A stretch of DNA of 13,469 nucleotides. Origin: Chromera velia (taxonomy: Eukaryota; Sar; Chromeraceae). Numbering within the stretch: position 1 is the first letter of the stretch; every line of letters begins with the position of its first letter. The notes below the pieces were generated by a model. The model worked only from the letters and a program-made list of their open reading frames with translations. It did no database searches and was not told where the DNA came from. The stretch lies in contig JAHBMJ010002352.1 in NCBI GenBank assembly GCA_018398765.1, forward strand, positions 1 to 13,469. The letters are read 5' to 3'. Of the stretch, positions 1-10,251 are shown piece after piece. The position numbers and the translations under genes are program-made.

Positions 1-878
1 CCTGGCTGCTTGACTGACTGGAAGAAAGGGAGTGCAGCCACGGCACTCATCACTGCCTGGCTGCTTGACTGACTGGAAGAAAGGGAGTGCAGCCACGGCA
101 CTCATCACTGCCTGGCTGCTTGACTGACTGGAAGAAAGGGAGTGCAGCCACGGCACTCATCACTGCCTGGCTGCTTGACTGACTGGAAGAAAGGGAGTGC
201 AGCCACGGCACTCATCACTGCCTGGCTGCTTGACTGACTGGAAGAAAGGGAGTGCAGCCACGGCACTCATCACTGCCTGGCTGCTTGACTGACTGGAAGA
301 AAGGGAGTGCAGCCACGGCACTCATCACTGCCTGGCTGCTTGACTGACTGGAAGAAAGGGAGTGCAGCCACGGCACTCATCACTGCCTGGCTGCTTGACT
401 GACTGGAAGAAAGGGAGTGCAGCCACGGCACTCATCACTGCCTGGCTGCTTGACTGACTGGAAGAAAGGGAGTGCAGCCACGGCACTCATCACTGCCTGG
501 CTGCTTGACTGACTGGAAGAAAGGGAGTGCAGCCACGGCACTCATCACTGCCTGGCTGCTTGACTGACTGGAAGAAAGGGAGTGCAGCCACGGCACTCAT
601 CACTGCCTGGCTGCTTGACTGACTGGAAGAAAGGGAGTGCAGCCACGGCACTCATCACTGCCTGGCTGCTTGACTGACTGGAAGAAAGGGAGTGCAGCCA
701 CGGCACTCATCACTGCCTGGCTGCTTGACTGACTGGAAGAAAGGGAGTGCAGCCACGGCACTCATCACTGCCTGGCTGCTTGACTGACTGGAAGAAAGGG
801 AGTGCAGCCACGGCACTCATCACTGCCTGGCTGCTTGACTGACTGGAAGAAAGGGAGTGCAGCCACGGCACTCATCAC
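1..878. repeat. 55-bp minisatellite, about 16 perfect head-to-tail copies
   Basis: A 55-bp unit is repeated without visible change from base 1; the sixteenth copy starts at 826 and matches to 878, where unique sequence begins. The array starts at the window edge, so its true length is unknown. On the minus strand the unit contains the last codons of a transporter exon (V-M-S-A-V-A-A-L-P-F-F) followed by a donor-like GTCAGT and about 20 bases of intron-like sequence. It therefore looks like a tandem duplication of an exon end plus intron start. Because 55 is not a multiple of 3, and one of the three minus frames hits TGA, the array cannot be read through as protein. Perfect identity points to recent expansion or homogenisation; an assembly artefact in copy number is possible. 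Confidence 0.97.
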
Positions 879-3310
879 CAAAATCGTCAACGAAGGTCCG
901 AAGTCCGCAAGCCACCCTCTGACTTGTTTGTTGAAGAACCTTCCTTTGTACGTTTGCACTAACCTGCACAGCCAGACAGAGAAAAGAGGTAGGGAGAGAA
1001 GTTGATTGAAAGGGGAAAAGAAAAGTGCACAAACTTTGAAAGATATCACAGAGCAAAAAAGGATCTAGATTGCAGAAAACAATGGGCCAATCTCGCAGCG
1101 TCCCACAGCAATAATACTTTCCTCACTCGAGCAAGAAGGCTTCCGCTTTTCTGCGAATTTCTCATTCAGCAAGAACGAAGAGAAAAGCGCCCCTCAGAAG
1201 GGCATTACCAGAGATCCTGTACGGCACTCTTCTGCTCCTCCCTTCCTTCCTTCCACCTCGAACCGCTCAAAGGGACGGATATCCAGACACGAACCTCCGA
1301 GCGAGAGCATACGTCGTCAGAGCCAGGTTCAGAGAGAGGAGGGGAACTGTCTTGTCAGCCCCTGCATGCATGGATGGATCAGACACAGGTGAAGATAACG
1401 AAAGAAAAGAGGACAGGCTCCATTTGACTTGTGCAGAAGTAACACGAGAGAACTGAGAAATGTCTGTGGTCAGGTTCAGAAAGGCGCATCAGCATCCAAG
1501 CAAGATAGGCAGGCAGGCAGGCAGAGTGAGACAGGAGAAGCAGTCCAGAAGACATGAACAGAAAAACAAAACGAATCCACAGAGAGCCGACCAAAGAGAC
1601 CACAGAGCAGCAGATCACCAGGAGAGAACGACAGCTCCCATGCCGGCCACACACACACACACACACACGCACCGACACGCACGCACGCACACTTCCCCAC
1701 GCACCAACTGCCCCACCTACCAGTGTTTGCGAACTTGGCGAGAAGTCCCCTCCCCGACTCGAACAAGAAGTTATACGCCAAGAGGGCATTGAACACGTCG
1801 TCTGCAATCTCTCTCAGTCAGACAAGCAGTATAGAGGAGGGGGTTGGTGGGAAAAGAGAAGACGGGAGCGCAGCACAGTTACCTTCTCTCTCTTAGTCTT
1901 CCTCCCCTTTTCGGCCCTCGCTGCGTGTGAGCGTGTTTCTGTGTGTATCTGAGTTTCTCTGTGCGAGAGCGTGAGTGGGTCAGTGACCGAAAGCGCAAGT
2001 AAAAGAGAGAGGGTGAGGGAATGAGTAAGAGAGAGCGTTTGTGTACGAGTGTGAGCATCCTCCTCCGTCAGTTTGCACCGGTGGAAGTCCCCTTCCCCTT
2101 TTTTCAACCCTCTCCACTCACTTGACGAGTCTGCTGACCAGTGAACTGCGTGCAGAATTTGATGACTGCTGTAGCGTTAGTGGATGCGAGGAGAAAGAGG
2201 AACAGAGAGGTCCAGAGCCCCGTCCAGGTGTACAGGGGAAGGAACGGAATGTTCTGGGCGGTGGCGGCGCTGAACAGAGCTGTGCAGAGCAGAACACACG
2301 AATAACACAACATATGTACATGTATGAATATGTGTATCCATACGCGTGTGCTTTGATTTTCTCTTCCTCATGCATGCCGTATCGAGCATGCACAAATACT
2401 TCCTTCCTTAGAAACTCACGACACTCGGTCAGTTGTTCCTGAAAGTGAAGCAGATCAAGCAGCTCGCCCCAAGCACAGAGAGCAGGACAGAAGGCATATA
2501 CTCGCACAAGAGATGATGAGAACGGAAGGAGATGCACAGGAAGGGCCAAAACAGGGACCCTTGGCTGCCGCTGCGTGCGGGCAAAAGAGCGGAGCGGGAG
2601 ACGGAGACGGGGAATCAAAGTGGCGCAAGAGAAAAAACACATGAGTGATGTAGAGTGAAAGCAAGAGAGAACCTACCCGTCGTAAAGGCGAGAGTGAGGC
2701 CTGTGGGGCCGATGAAGGCCATCGGTTGGCCGGCAATGGCAGCGAAGACCATACCTGCCCCTCCGCACGCAACCAAGAATTCGGGCACTCCCACCAAGCC
2801 TCCTGTGACTGCGGAAGTGATCCCGCCAAAGGCAACCGCCGGGGCTAGACAAGCAAAGTACATGAAGATGATTGATGATATGGACTTGGGGGTGAATCCA
2901 TCGATCCAATCAGAGGCGTAGTGAGGGAGACGGAGTTTGAGGTCGTCTCTGTGCCCTTTAAACCATTGAACTCCTTTTTGCTTCTTTTTCGGATTGTTCC
3001 AATCTCGCAAAGCGGATCTGATCGCCTGAGAAGACGTCATGCTGTAGATGTCTTCTTCCTCTTCTTCATTTTGGACCTGATCAGCCAGACCGTTGGCAGC
3101 AGCAGAAGAGGCAACAGCGCCGTACAGAGGAACCGGGCCGACTCCGTTCTTCCTCATCACTCCTGCTGCATCTCTCTGCCTTCCTGACTTCAGAGCTCGT
3201 CGGAGGCCGGCGTCAATCGAATTCAAAAAACCTAAAGAGCTAGCGGTAGAACGGTCAGCAGAGCCGGTGGACACCACCAGCAGTAGAACAGACAGAAAGC
3301 ATATCAACAT
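844..3310 (-). CDS. SLC4-family bicarbonate/anion transporter, N-terminal half (3' end outside window)
   Basis: Predicted polytopic membrane protein of the SLC4 (HCO3-/borate transporter, Band 3-like) family. Exons on the minus strand: 3310-2677, 2279-2139, 1801-1721, 1361-1295 and 963 to about 844; intron phases 1,1,1,2 join cleanly. Start: the first ATG after an in-frame TGA at 3383-3385 is at 3308-3310. Residues 1-18 form a hydrophobic leader; 82-86 are five glutamates. Family hallmarks begin near residue 122: DDLKLRLPHYASDWIDG (122-138), FACLAPAVAFGG (152-163), GQPMAFIGPTGLTLAF (194-209), YTWTGLWTSLFLFLLA (228-243), DDVFNALLAYNFLFES (259-274), VPLLSLNLALTTYALARR (291-308) and GWLADFGPSLTILV (324-337). 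The large cytosolic domain of animal SLC4 proteins is absent; only about 120 residues precede the membrane domain. The last donor is uncertain because it lies in the 55-bp array (GTCAGT ending the exon at 844, or GTCAAG ending it at 840). Ion specificity (bicarbonate, chloride, borate) cannot be read here. The remaining membrane spans must lie beyond the left edge. Confidence 0.9.
1508..1524. repeat. (GGCA)n microsatellite
   Basis: Short tetranucleotide tract inside intron 3 (1362-1720) of the minus-strand SLC4 gene. Noncoding. Confidence 0.9.
1648..1668. repeat. (CA)n microsatellite
   Basis: Dinucleotide tract in SLC4 intron 3, followed by degenerate CGCA/CACG repeats to about 1692. It lies about 50 bases downstream of the exon 3 donor in gene orientation. 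Confidence 0.92.
3257..3310 (-). other. Predicted signal peptide of the SLC4-like protein
   Basis: The first 18 residues begin M-L-I-C-F-L-S-V-L-L-L-V-V and end S-T-G-S-A, a classical hydrophobic core followed by small residues at a plausible cleavage site. The next ~35 residues are rich in Ser, Ala, Arg and Lys with almost no acids, resembling a transit-peptide-like stretch. In an alga with a complex plastid this would fit a two-part plastid presequence, but plain secretory-pathway insertion is equally possible. The leader is visible; the destination is inference. Confidence 0.55.
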
Positions 3311-3650
3311 CCCGGCATGCCTTCTCTCTTGAGATGCGTCTGTCTCCTTCCGGCCGTCACCGACTTCCCTCAACACCAGCCGTCAGTGTCGAGAAAACAG
3401 CTCCGTGTGAGTCCATTCATGAGAATTCTCTGTCAACCTTCCAGTCGATGTCTCATCAGCTCTCAGTGCGTTCCTTCCTTCCGACAGGCTCTGCCTTTTT
3501 CACCTGGCTTTTCGACACCTGCCGTCTCTTAAATTCAGGAGGGCCCCGGCATGCACCATCGCGGACGCGTACGAGCGGAGCCCAGAAGTGCCCCGGCACT
3601 CGCAGCCATATTCTTGCAAGTCAATCATGCAGAATGAAATTTTAATGACA

Positions 3651-3711
3651 AAAAACTCGAATTCGATAGTAAAGCTTGCATCAAATCTGATCAAAACTCG
3701 AATTCTGAAGC
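3651..3711. repeat. Imperfect direct-repeat pair with palindromic cores
   Basis: AAAACTCGAATTC occurs at 3652-3664 and again at 3693-3705, each followed within about 15 bases by AAGCTT. The first copy continues into the perfect palindrome TCGAATTCGA (3657-3666). The second lies in CTCGAA...TTCGAG, an inverted repeat with 6-bp arms. They sit in the AT-rich core of the divergent intergenic region and could be protein-binding sites. That role is inference. Confidence 0.6.
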
Positions 3712-3917
3712 TTCGAGATAGTTTCGCGGTAGAATGCCAACTTGCTTGCGCAGAAGAATAGCCTAAGCGACCACACCGATACAGGAAGTCCTTACTGTAT
3801 CCGAAAATTGCAGAATTAAAACATTTTTAAGAAAAAAATTATACGCGTGTTGCTCACTGATACATCATGCAATAAAAAAACAAACTAAGGTTCTCTCATA
3901 CTAAAAGCGCTTGTAGT

Positions 3918-4346
3918 ATGTGCAATTTTTCAAGTTTGTTGAATACATTAATAGAACACGTACAAAAAGATGCATGTGGCTCTTCCGACTCTCTTCCTTC
4001 GCCTGTCAGAAGTTTGGATGTTCAACCCACCAGGAAGGTATTGGCACACACCATCAAACTTTCTTCCCTTTGCTCCAAGGCTCTCATTGAACGGTACGCA
4101 AAGGACAGACGGCCAGCAGAGGCCAAAGCAGATTTGCCAAAGTCCGTCTCCCTCCCTGCATCTACGGATCGCAGTCACCACACTCCGTCCACTGCCTCAC
4201 TTGATTCCGCCAGGCGCGAATCGGACGGTGAAGCTGGGACCGCTCTCGCGAAGTGGCTGAACTTGCATGCTTACGGCCCAAACCTGTGTCCAGAGAGACG
4301 GAAGACCACAGAAGGCATAGAAGAACACAAGGAAGAAGCTAAATAA
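3918..4346 (+). other. 142-codon upstream ORF before DRC11 (possible uORF or chance ORF)
   Basis: An ATG-initiated ORF runs from 3918 to a TAA at 4344-4346, only seven bases before the DRC11 start and in a different frame. The product is hydrophilic, rich in Ser, Lys, Glu and Ala, and I recognise no domain, signal peptide or membrane segment. Its AT-rich beginning is unlike the rest. If transcription starts upstream of 3918 it would be a long uORF ending just before the main start. If it starts later, the ORF is meaningless. Confidence 0.25.
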
Positions 4347-4353
4347 ACGAAAG

Positions 4354-7300
4354 ATGTCGCACGAGACCTACAACAGAAAGTGGCAGTCCTCCATGCAGGA
4401 GCTGGCAGAGCAAGTCCAGGTAGAGAGGATGCCGGAGCTGTACAAGTCCCAGGGGTACTCTCTAGAGACAGGCTTCAGCTTCTTCGCGGGACTGTATGTG
4501 AAGTACATCAAGGTGCGCATCTGCATGCCTGCATGCGTGAAGGAAGGCTGAGCTGGTTCCTACACCAGAGAGATGGCTCTGCTGCTGTCTGTCCTTTTGC
4601 TGGTTCATTTTGAAGTCACTCATTTGTTGCATGCTCCACTGTCATCATATATCCTTCTCTTGCATGTTAGCACTGCACCCTTTTCAGCGAATCATGCTTC
4701 TCTACAAGACTCACCATCTTTTCAAAGTCTTGCATGTCTTTCGGATGATTGTCCACGTCTTTCAACCACATTACCCAGCTTCATCCGTCCTCCATTTGAC
4801 TTTAAGTGCCTGTCTGCGTGTCGTTCGCACGCAAATGCCAGTCACACTCATTCTTTGTCTGACGTCGAAGAGAAGTTTTCGTCTCTTTCAAAGAAATTCC
4901 ATCTATGCGTCCAAAAAAGCCCACTGCGTTTCATCTCCTTCTTCTGTGCTTTGGCCTCGATGCTTCGTGAAAGACTTCTTTTCATTCTGCAGACTTCAGG
5001 TTCAATCTCGAAAGTCTGTTTGGTTTGCCTTTGTCTCTTTACCAAGGCGAGCAATCGCTTTGAGCGACCGATGGCTTTGATCATGTTCTTGCAAGCGGTA
5101 GAATTGATAGAGAGTACGCAGCCACTTAGACATCATATTCTGTTGTACACCTCATCCCACAAAATCACTGATTCTGTTTTTGCTGCGCGCTGTCGCTCAG
5201 GTGTTCAACAAACTGGAGGACTGCTACGACCAGATCGTGCACCCCCAGAAGAGAGAAGCCATCAAGCCTGTGCTGGAAAATGTCGCAGTCCGAATGCTGG
5301 AGCTTCGGAACCTCCTCAAGGCACTCAACCCGAGACCAGGAAACAGGTGCGTGGATTTGCTTTACTTTTCCTTCAGCGTGTTCAGATGCTTTTGTTGTCA
5401 CAGAAGCTTGCTCTCTTGCCTCTTTGTCTGCTTCCCGCTCTCTGATATAAATGCAGCTACCTCGCTCTGGACGACATTCTGGCCGAGCTAAAGACGAACC
5501 CTGACGAGACGATCACCAGGGTACCTCGGTCAGTCGATCACTGTTTGTGCGTCTTCTTTTGCGTTCTCTTCCTTTTGTTTTCCTCTGAATGATTCCGTGG
5601 TCTCTAAAACTTTGACATTCCTTCTCATGACATCAATCCACAGTGATTCAGCTTTTTGTGTTAAATCAATAAATGTGTGGCTGCCTGATGAGCCGCATTT
5701 CTTTCTTCTTCCACTTTTTCACACGTACTCGAGGCTAATGTACTCATCCCGTACACAAATGCAGATACTTCCGCAACGACGCCGAGAACGCAGACTCCTA
5801 CGACGTGAAGATCAGAAGGCTAGACACCTGGCTGGAGGCATTCCACGGAGCCGTGTTGGAGGAACAGCTGGATCCTCCCAAGTGGACCCCTCCTCAGGCA
5901 GAACTCTCAGTCGAACAGGTGGGTAGGTGGGTTCCTGGAAGAGTGTTTTCTCCTCCCACTTGTTCCTCTGCCGTCCCAGAGCTCTGAACGCTCGTCCCAT
6001 CGAGTTCTCTTTCCCCCTTGGCTGTTGCTCGTTCCTCTCAGGCAACCATGCGCATCCTTCCTTTTCTCCGAGTGATTGCAGGTGATAGAGCTGATCCAAC
6101 GCAATGAGAGGGGACGCATGGGCATCGTGCACGCAAAGAAAATGATCGCATATCGGAAAGCAGCTCTGCAAAAAGAGGCAAAGGCGAAGGCGGGGGTGAG
6201 TCATTCAGACCTTCTGTCTCTCTTCAGTGACTCACCCAGTATGTCTGCCTGTCTGTCCGTCTGTCCGTCCGTTTGCGTCGCCGGTATTTAAAAGGATGAC
6301 AAATTGACTCAGCTAGCCTGCAAGCCGAGCATTCATCCAACAACTCCAGTCCCCGACACAATTTAGCTTCTCTGTCTCTTACGACTCCTTTTCTGTCTCT
6401 TTCAGTACCGAGTGTGCTTGAGTCATTTCGCTTACTCAATCTGCTTCTCGGTTCCTGTGTGTTTCTCTTCTGCAGGACGATGACGCTGCAGAGAGAATCC
6501 TGGAGAGAGAGACCCACGCAGCCTCTGTGATCATCTCCCACTGGAAGAGGGCTCTGATCAGAAAGAGATTCCTCAAAGTGCGTCGGCAAGCGTCAAAGTT
6601 CTGTGAAGTGCGCATGAAAACGGCGGGAAGAAGACCCTGCCTCCTTTCTCTCTCTTCTCCTCCTCCCATCTTTCTTTCTTTGTTGTGCCATCAGTAGATA
6701 CACTGTCAATCCTAAAGCCGCCTCGCTGCCACTTCTCTCTCACTGCCTAGCTGCCTCTCTGCTTGCCTCCCTGTCTGCAGGTGCGCACGTTGGAATTGGA
6801 ATTTCTTGACATGGCTGTTGACCCCTCTGCACCGTTCAGTGACCAGGCATCGGTCAACGAAATCGCACGGAAGCGAAGGCAACTCTCCATGGTCGGTCAC
6901 GTTCCGAAGGAGGCAGGAAAAAACAAAGGCCAGAAGAGTAGCCTACACTCTCGCATTCGGTCTGCGCATGGTTCGTGAGGCTTTCGAGGACTGACAAGAA
7001 TTGCCGACTCTCTCTTTTCGTGAGGTTGCGTATGCATGTACACATCCACGCGCCTCAGTTTACATGGAAGATTGCATTCGACCCCCAAGCTAAGCTTTGT
7101 CCTCTCTCTTCGTGCAGGCGGCAGAGGAAGAGATGAGGGCTGCCCAGGTCGACATCAAAGAGAACGTCAAAGAGGAAATGGGGGACGACATTCGAGTCAG
7201 TCAGTCAGTCAGTCGGTATGAAGAAGCTGTTCACCCTCTCTTGTCTGTTTCTCTCTCCATGTCTGGTGATCTTTTTTGACGTCTCATTTTCTCTCTGTCT

Positions 7301-7933
7301 GGATAGTTTCTGCATCCATTGATGCTAGTCTGGGTACCATTCATTCTCCATTTACTGGGCAACTGTTCAATCTATGACTGCAGCGTCACATGTTGGAGGA
7401 GCGTCGCAAATGGATTCTGGCGACATGGAAGGAGACGGCAGCGTTCCCCAACGAAATGGCGGAGTTCTACACAGATGAGACGGAGGCAGACGATGCAGAC
7501 AAGGACAAAAAGGACACAAAAGGAAAGGACAAGGATAAGAAAGATGACAAGAAAGGGAAGGGAAAAGGGGATACTGCACCACCGCCCCTCGACCTATCAC
7601 CCACAGAGACTGTGGAGACTCTGCAGGGAAAGACTGAGGTAGGCCCGTATGTCTATAGAAGAAAAACGAAAATGAATTGTGGAAGGAAAACAGAAGTCTC
7701 CTGCAGCTAGAAAGTGAGACGTGTGCGCTAAGAGATTCGGATCTTTTTACGCTGTGCATACATCTCCAGCTCTTTCTCAATTGTCTCCTTTGATCAATTT
7801 CGCCTCGACACTTTTCTTTCCTTTCTGCTCGCAGGAATTCACAGCGACATGGGAAGGACGGATAGACCCTCCAGACAAACCCTTCGACGAGACACTCATG
7901 AGGGAACGGGAGGAACCTCAATTGGAAGAGGAG

Positions 7934-7977
<44 letters not shown>

Positions 7978-8032
7978 GCCTGTCTGTCTGTCTGTCTGTC
8001 TGTCTGTCTGCCTGCCTGCTTGTCTGTCTGCC

Positions 8033-8065
<33 letters not shown>

Positions 8066-8904
8066 GGAAGAAGTGAATTGAAGAAAAGACAATATAGTCT
8101 GTCTGTCTGTCTGTCTGTGTATCTCTCTGTCTGTCTGTCTGTCTGTCTGTCTGTCATTCTCACAGTTCGTCTGTCTGCATGAAGGCCTGTGCGTCAATTT
8201 GTGTGTCAAGATGCTTTCTGTTGGTTGAGGAGCGAAGATTCGAAAGAGGGGATGGCTCATTCAGCTCGTTGTTACTCTTCGTGCAGGTTCGGCAAGCAGT
8301 GGATGGTCTGATGGCAGAGGAGCTGGAGGCGTTGAAGAATCTGTACGTGGAGAAGGGGAAGAAGAAGAAGGACAAGAAAAAAAAGGAGAAGAAGGAGAAA
8401 AAACCGAAGAAGAAAAAGTGCTGCTCTGGGGAGGTCAGCGTAACAAGGATTAGATGAATCTTCAGGGAGGATATTTTTCAAAGCATTTGGAGACCTCCGC
8501 AAGTCGCCACTCAACGCCTCTGTCTCTTTATTGCCTTGCTCTTCTTCGACATCCAACATCCAAGCACTCTTCTCTCCATTTTGTCATTCACGCTGTCCCT
8601 CTGCCCTCATTGATTTGCGGCACCTTATGGCTTTTCACCCCTCCATTCTTTTCTCGCGTTCTTGCAGGCTCTGATCCCGACCAACATGCTCGACTGCTTT
8701 GCGGAGCTTGTCAAAGGTTGGTGTCAGAAGACTAAGAAAGAAGAGGATTCGAGGAGTCAAGAGAAGATCGAGAGTTTGGCTCCGCTTCTTGGGTCCATGT
8801 TAGCCCCGAAGTTGTGTGAGATGCACGACTGTCGCATTGTGACGCCAGCATATCGAGGTAAAGAGGTGGAGTCTTTTCTGTGGCTCTATCCCCCTCGCTC
8901 CTTA

Positions 8905-8943
<39 letters not shown>

Positions 8944-10208
8944 AAATCAACACAATACGTCTTCTTGTTTGTGCGCAGACGGAATTCTGATCAAGAAAGC
9001 CCCAGCGTACCTCCAGGATTTCGTCGGGGCGTTCGGACACCTGGCAGCAAAGAAGAGAGTCGCCGGTAGGTTTTGTGTGGGAGACAGAGGCCTTCCTTTG
9101 CTTTGGACTCTTTCTCCTCAAGGTTAATCTGCCGGTACAACCCCAGTATTACATCGGTAGCTCTTGATTCGTTTCGGCAAGGGAACTTTTCCTAGACCCA
9201 CGAATTACGGTTCTCGCATTCACATATTGTTTGTATCGGAATTTCAAGTTGGTGTGTTTGTAAGAACATGAATGCATTTTGCTGCCCTTGGTTGATTCAA
9301 TCAATGGCCTTCCTTGCAGGAGAGTTCATCCCTGCTCCAGGAGCGTACATGATCAAGAGAATGATCGTCGAGAGGTGCATCATGCCTCTGGGATCCGCGG
9401 GGATCAGAGAGAGGGCCCCTTTCGCCTGCAGGTCCCTTCTACTCTTTGGACCCCAGGGGGCAGGCAAGACCGCCCTGGCACACGCGATTGCTACCGGTGA
9501 GTGAGGGTCGAAAGAACCAATGCAAGAACGTAAATCAGCAGAGATTTGCTCATTCGTTCCGCACAATGTTTTCACCGGAATTTGCGATGAGGGATCGCTC
9601 AAAAGGACCTTGACTTCCGCTGGCTCTCTCCATCTCAGAGATTCCTCTCTCTGTGAATGTCCTTTCTCTTTTGCAGTCATATTTGAGTGCGTGTGTGGTA
9701 TAGACATACATACATACATGTGGGCAAGTGCGTCTTTCTGTGTGTGCAGAAGTCGGGGCGATGTTTTTCGACATTTCCCCGAGGAAGATCGCAGGATTGT
9801 ATACAACGGTCGGTGGGTTGGTCGTCGGCTTCTTCTTTAGATTGTCCAGGAAGAAAAAGTCCCATGAGGGCCCTTTGAGTCTGAACCAGTGCGAAATGAG
9901 AGAGGGGGCTGGATAAACCTTTTCTGTCGGGGCCAAGAGGGTCTTCCACCGTTTGACTGAATTGCCAATACTTTGCTTTCAAGCTATGTGCCTCTTGGGT
10001 ACTTTGAATCACTCATGGTTGGACGTCGAGTCAATGACCTGTTTGCAGAAAATCAAGCAGGAGAAAGGAAAGGTCTGGGACTGAGTTAGAGCTCTGTTGG
10101 TCCTGACCGATCTGACGGGGGCCGTGTTGTGACTTCTGTGCCTCTTTTTGGACTATCACTTAACAAATCCGTTTCGTGCGAAATTTCTTTGTTGATTGAC
10201 TCACTGGC

Positions 10209-10251
<43 letters not shown>

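Larger units (their letters stand above)
3311..4353. promoter_or_regulatory. Divergent intergenic region, probable bidirectional promoter
   Basis: About 1.04 kb separates the start codons of the SLC4-like gene (minus) and DRC11 (plus), so both promoters must lie here unless 5' introns extend further. The flanks have balanced composition; 3630-3960 is clearly AT-rich with A and T runs. It holds a pair of similar EcoRI/HindIII-like palindromic clusters and a 142-codon ORF. I see no convincing TATA box or transcription start. The DRC11 start codon has A at -3 (AAGATGTC). Confidence 0.6.

Noticed and set aside
1-878. CRISPR-like array
   Set aside because: Units are contiguous with no unique spacers, and the context is a eukaryotic gene; it is a minisatellite.
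1002-1427. 141-codon plus-strand ORF
   Set aside because: Antisense to SLC4 introns and exon 4; low-complexity Arg/Glu/Ser protein with no domain.
4573-5445. 290-codon plus-strand ORF
   Set aside because: It covers DRC11 intron 1 and overlaps exon 2 in the wrong frame; composition is that of a pyrimidine-rich intron.
7367-8260. 297-codon minus-strand ORF full of Arg-Gln-Thr-Asp repeats, and plus-strand Cys-Leu-Ser-Val frames
   Set aside because: They are translations of the (CTGT)n microsatellite in intron 10 and overlap DRC11 exons 9-10 on the other strand or frame.
10049-10082. Possible extra DRC11 exon after TTTGCAG, encoding K-I-K-Q-E-K
   Set aside because: It does not fit the phase of exon 15, meets a stop within 35 bases, and exon 15 joins exon 16 directly in frame with better family agreement.
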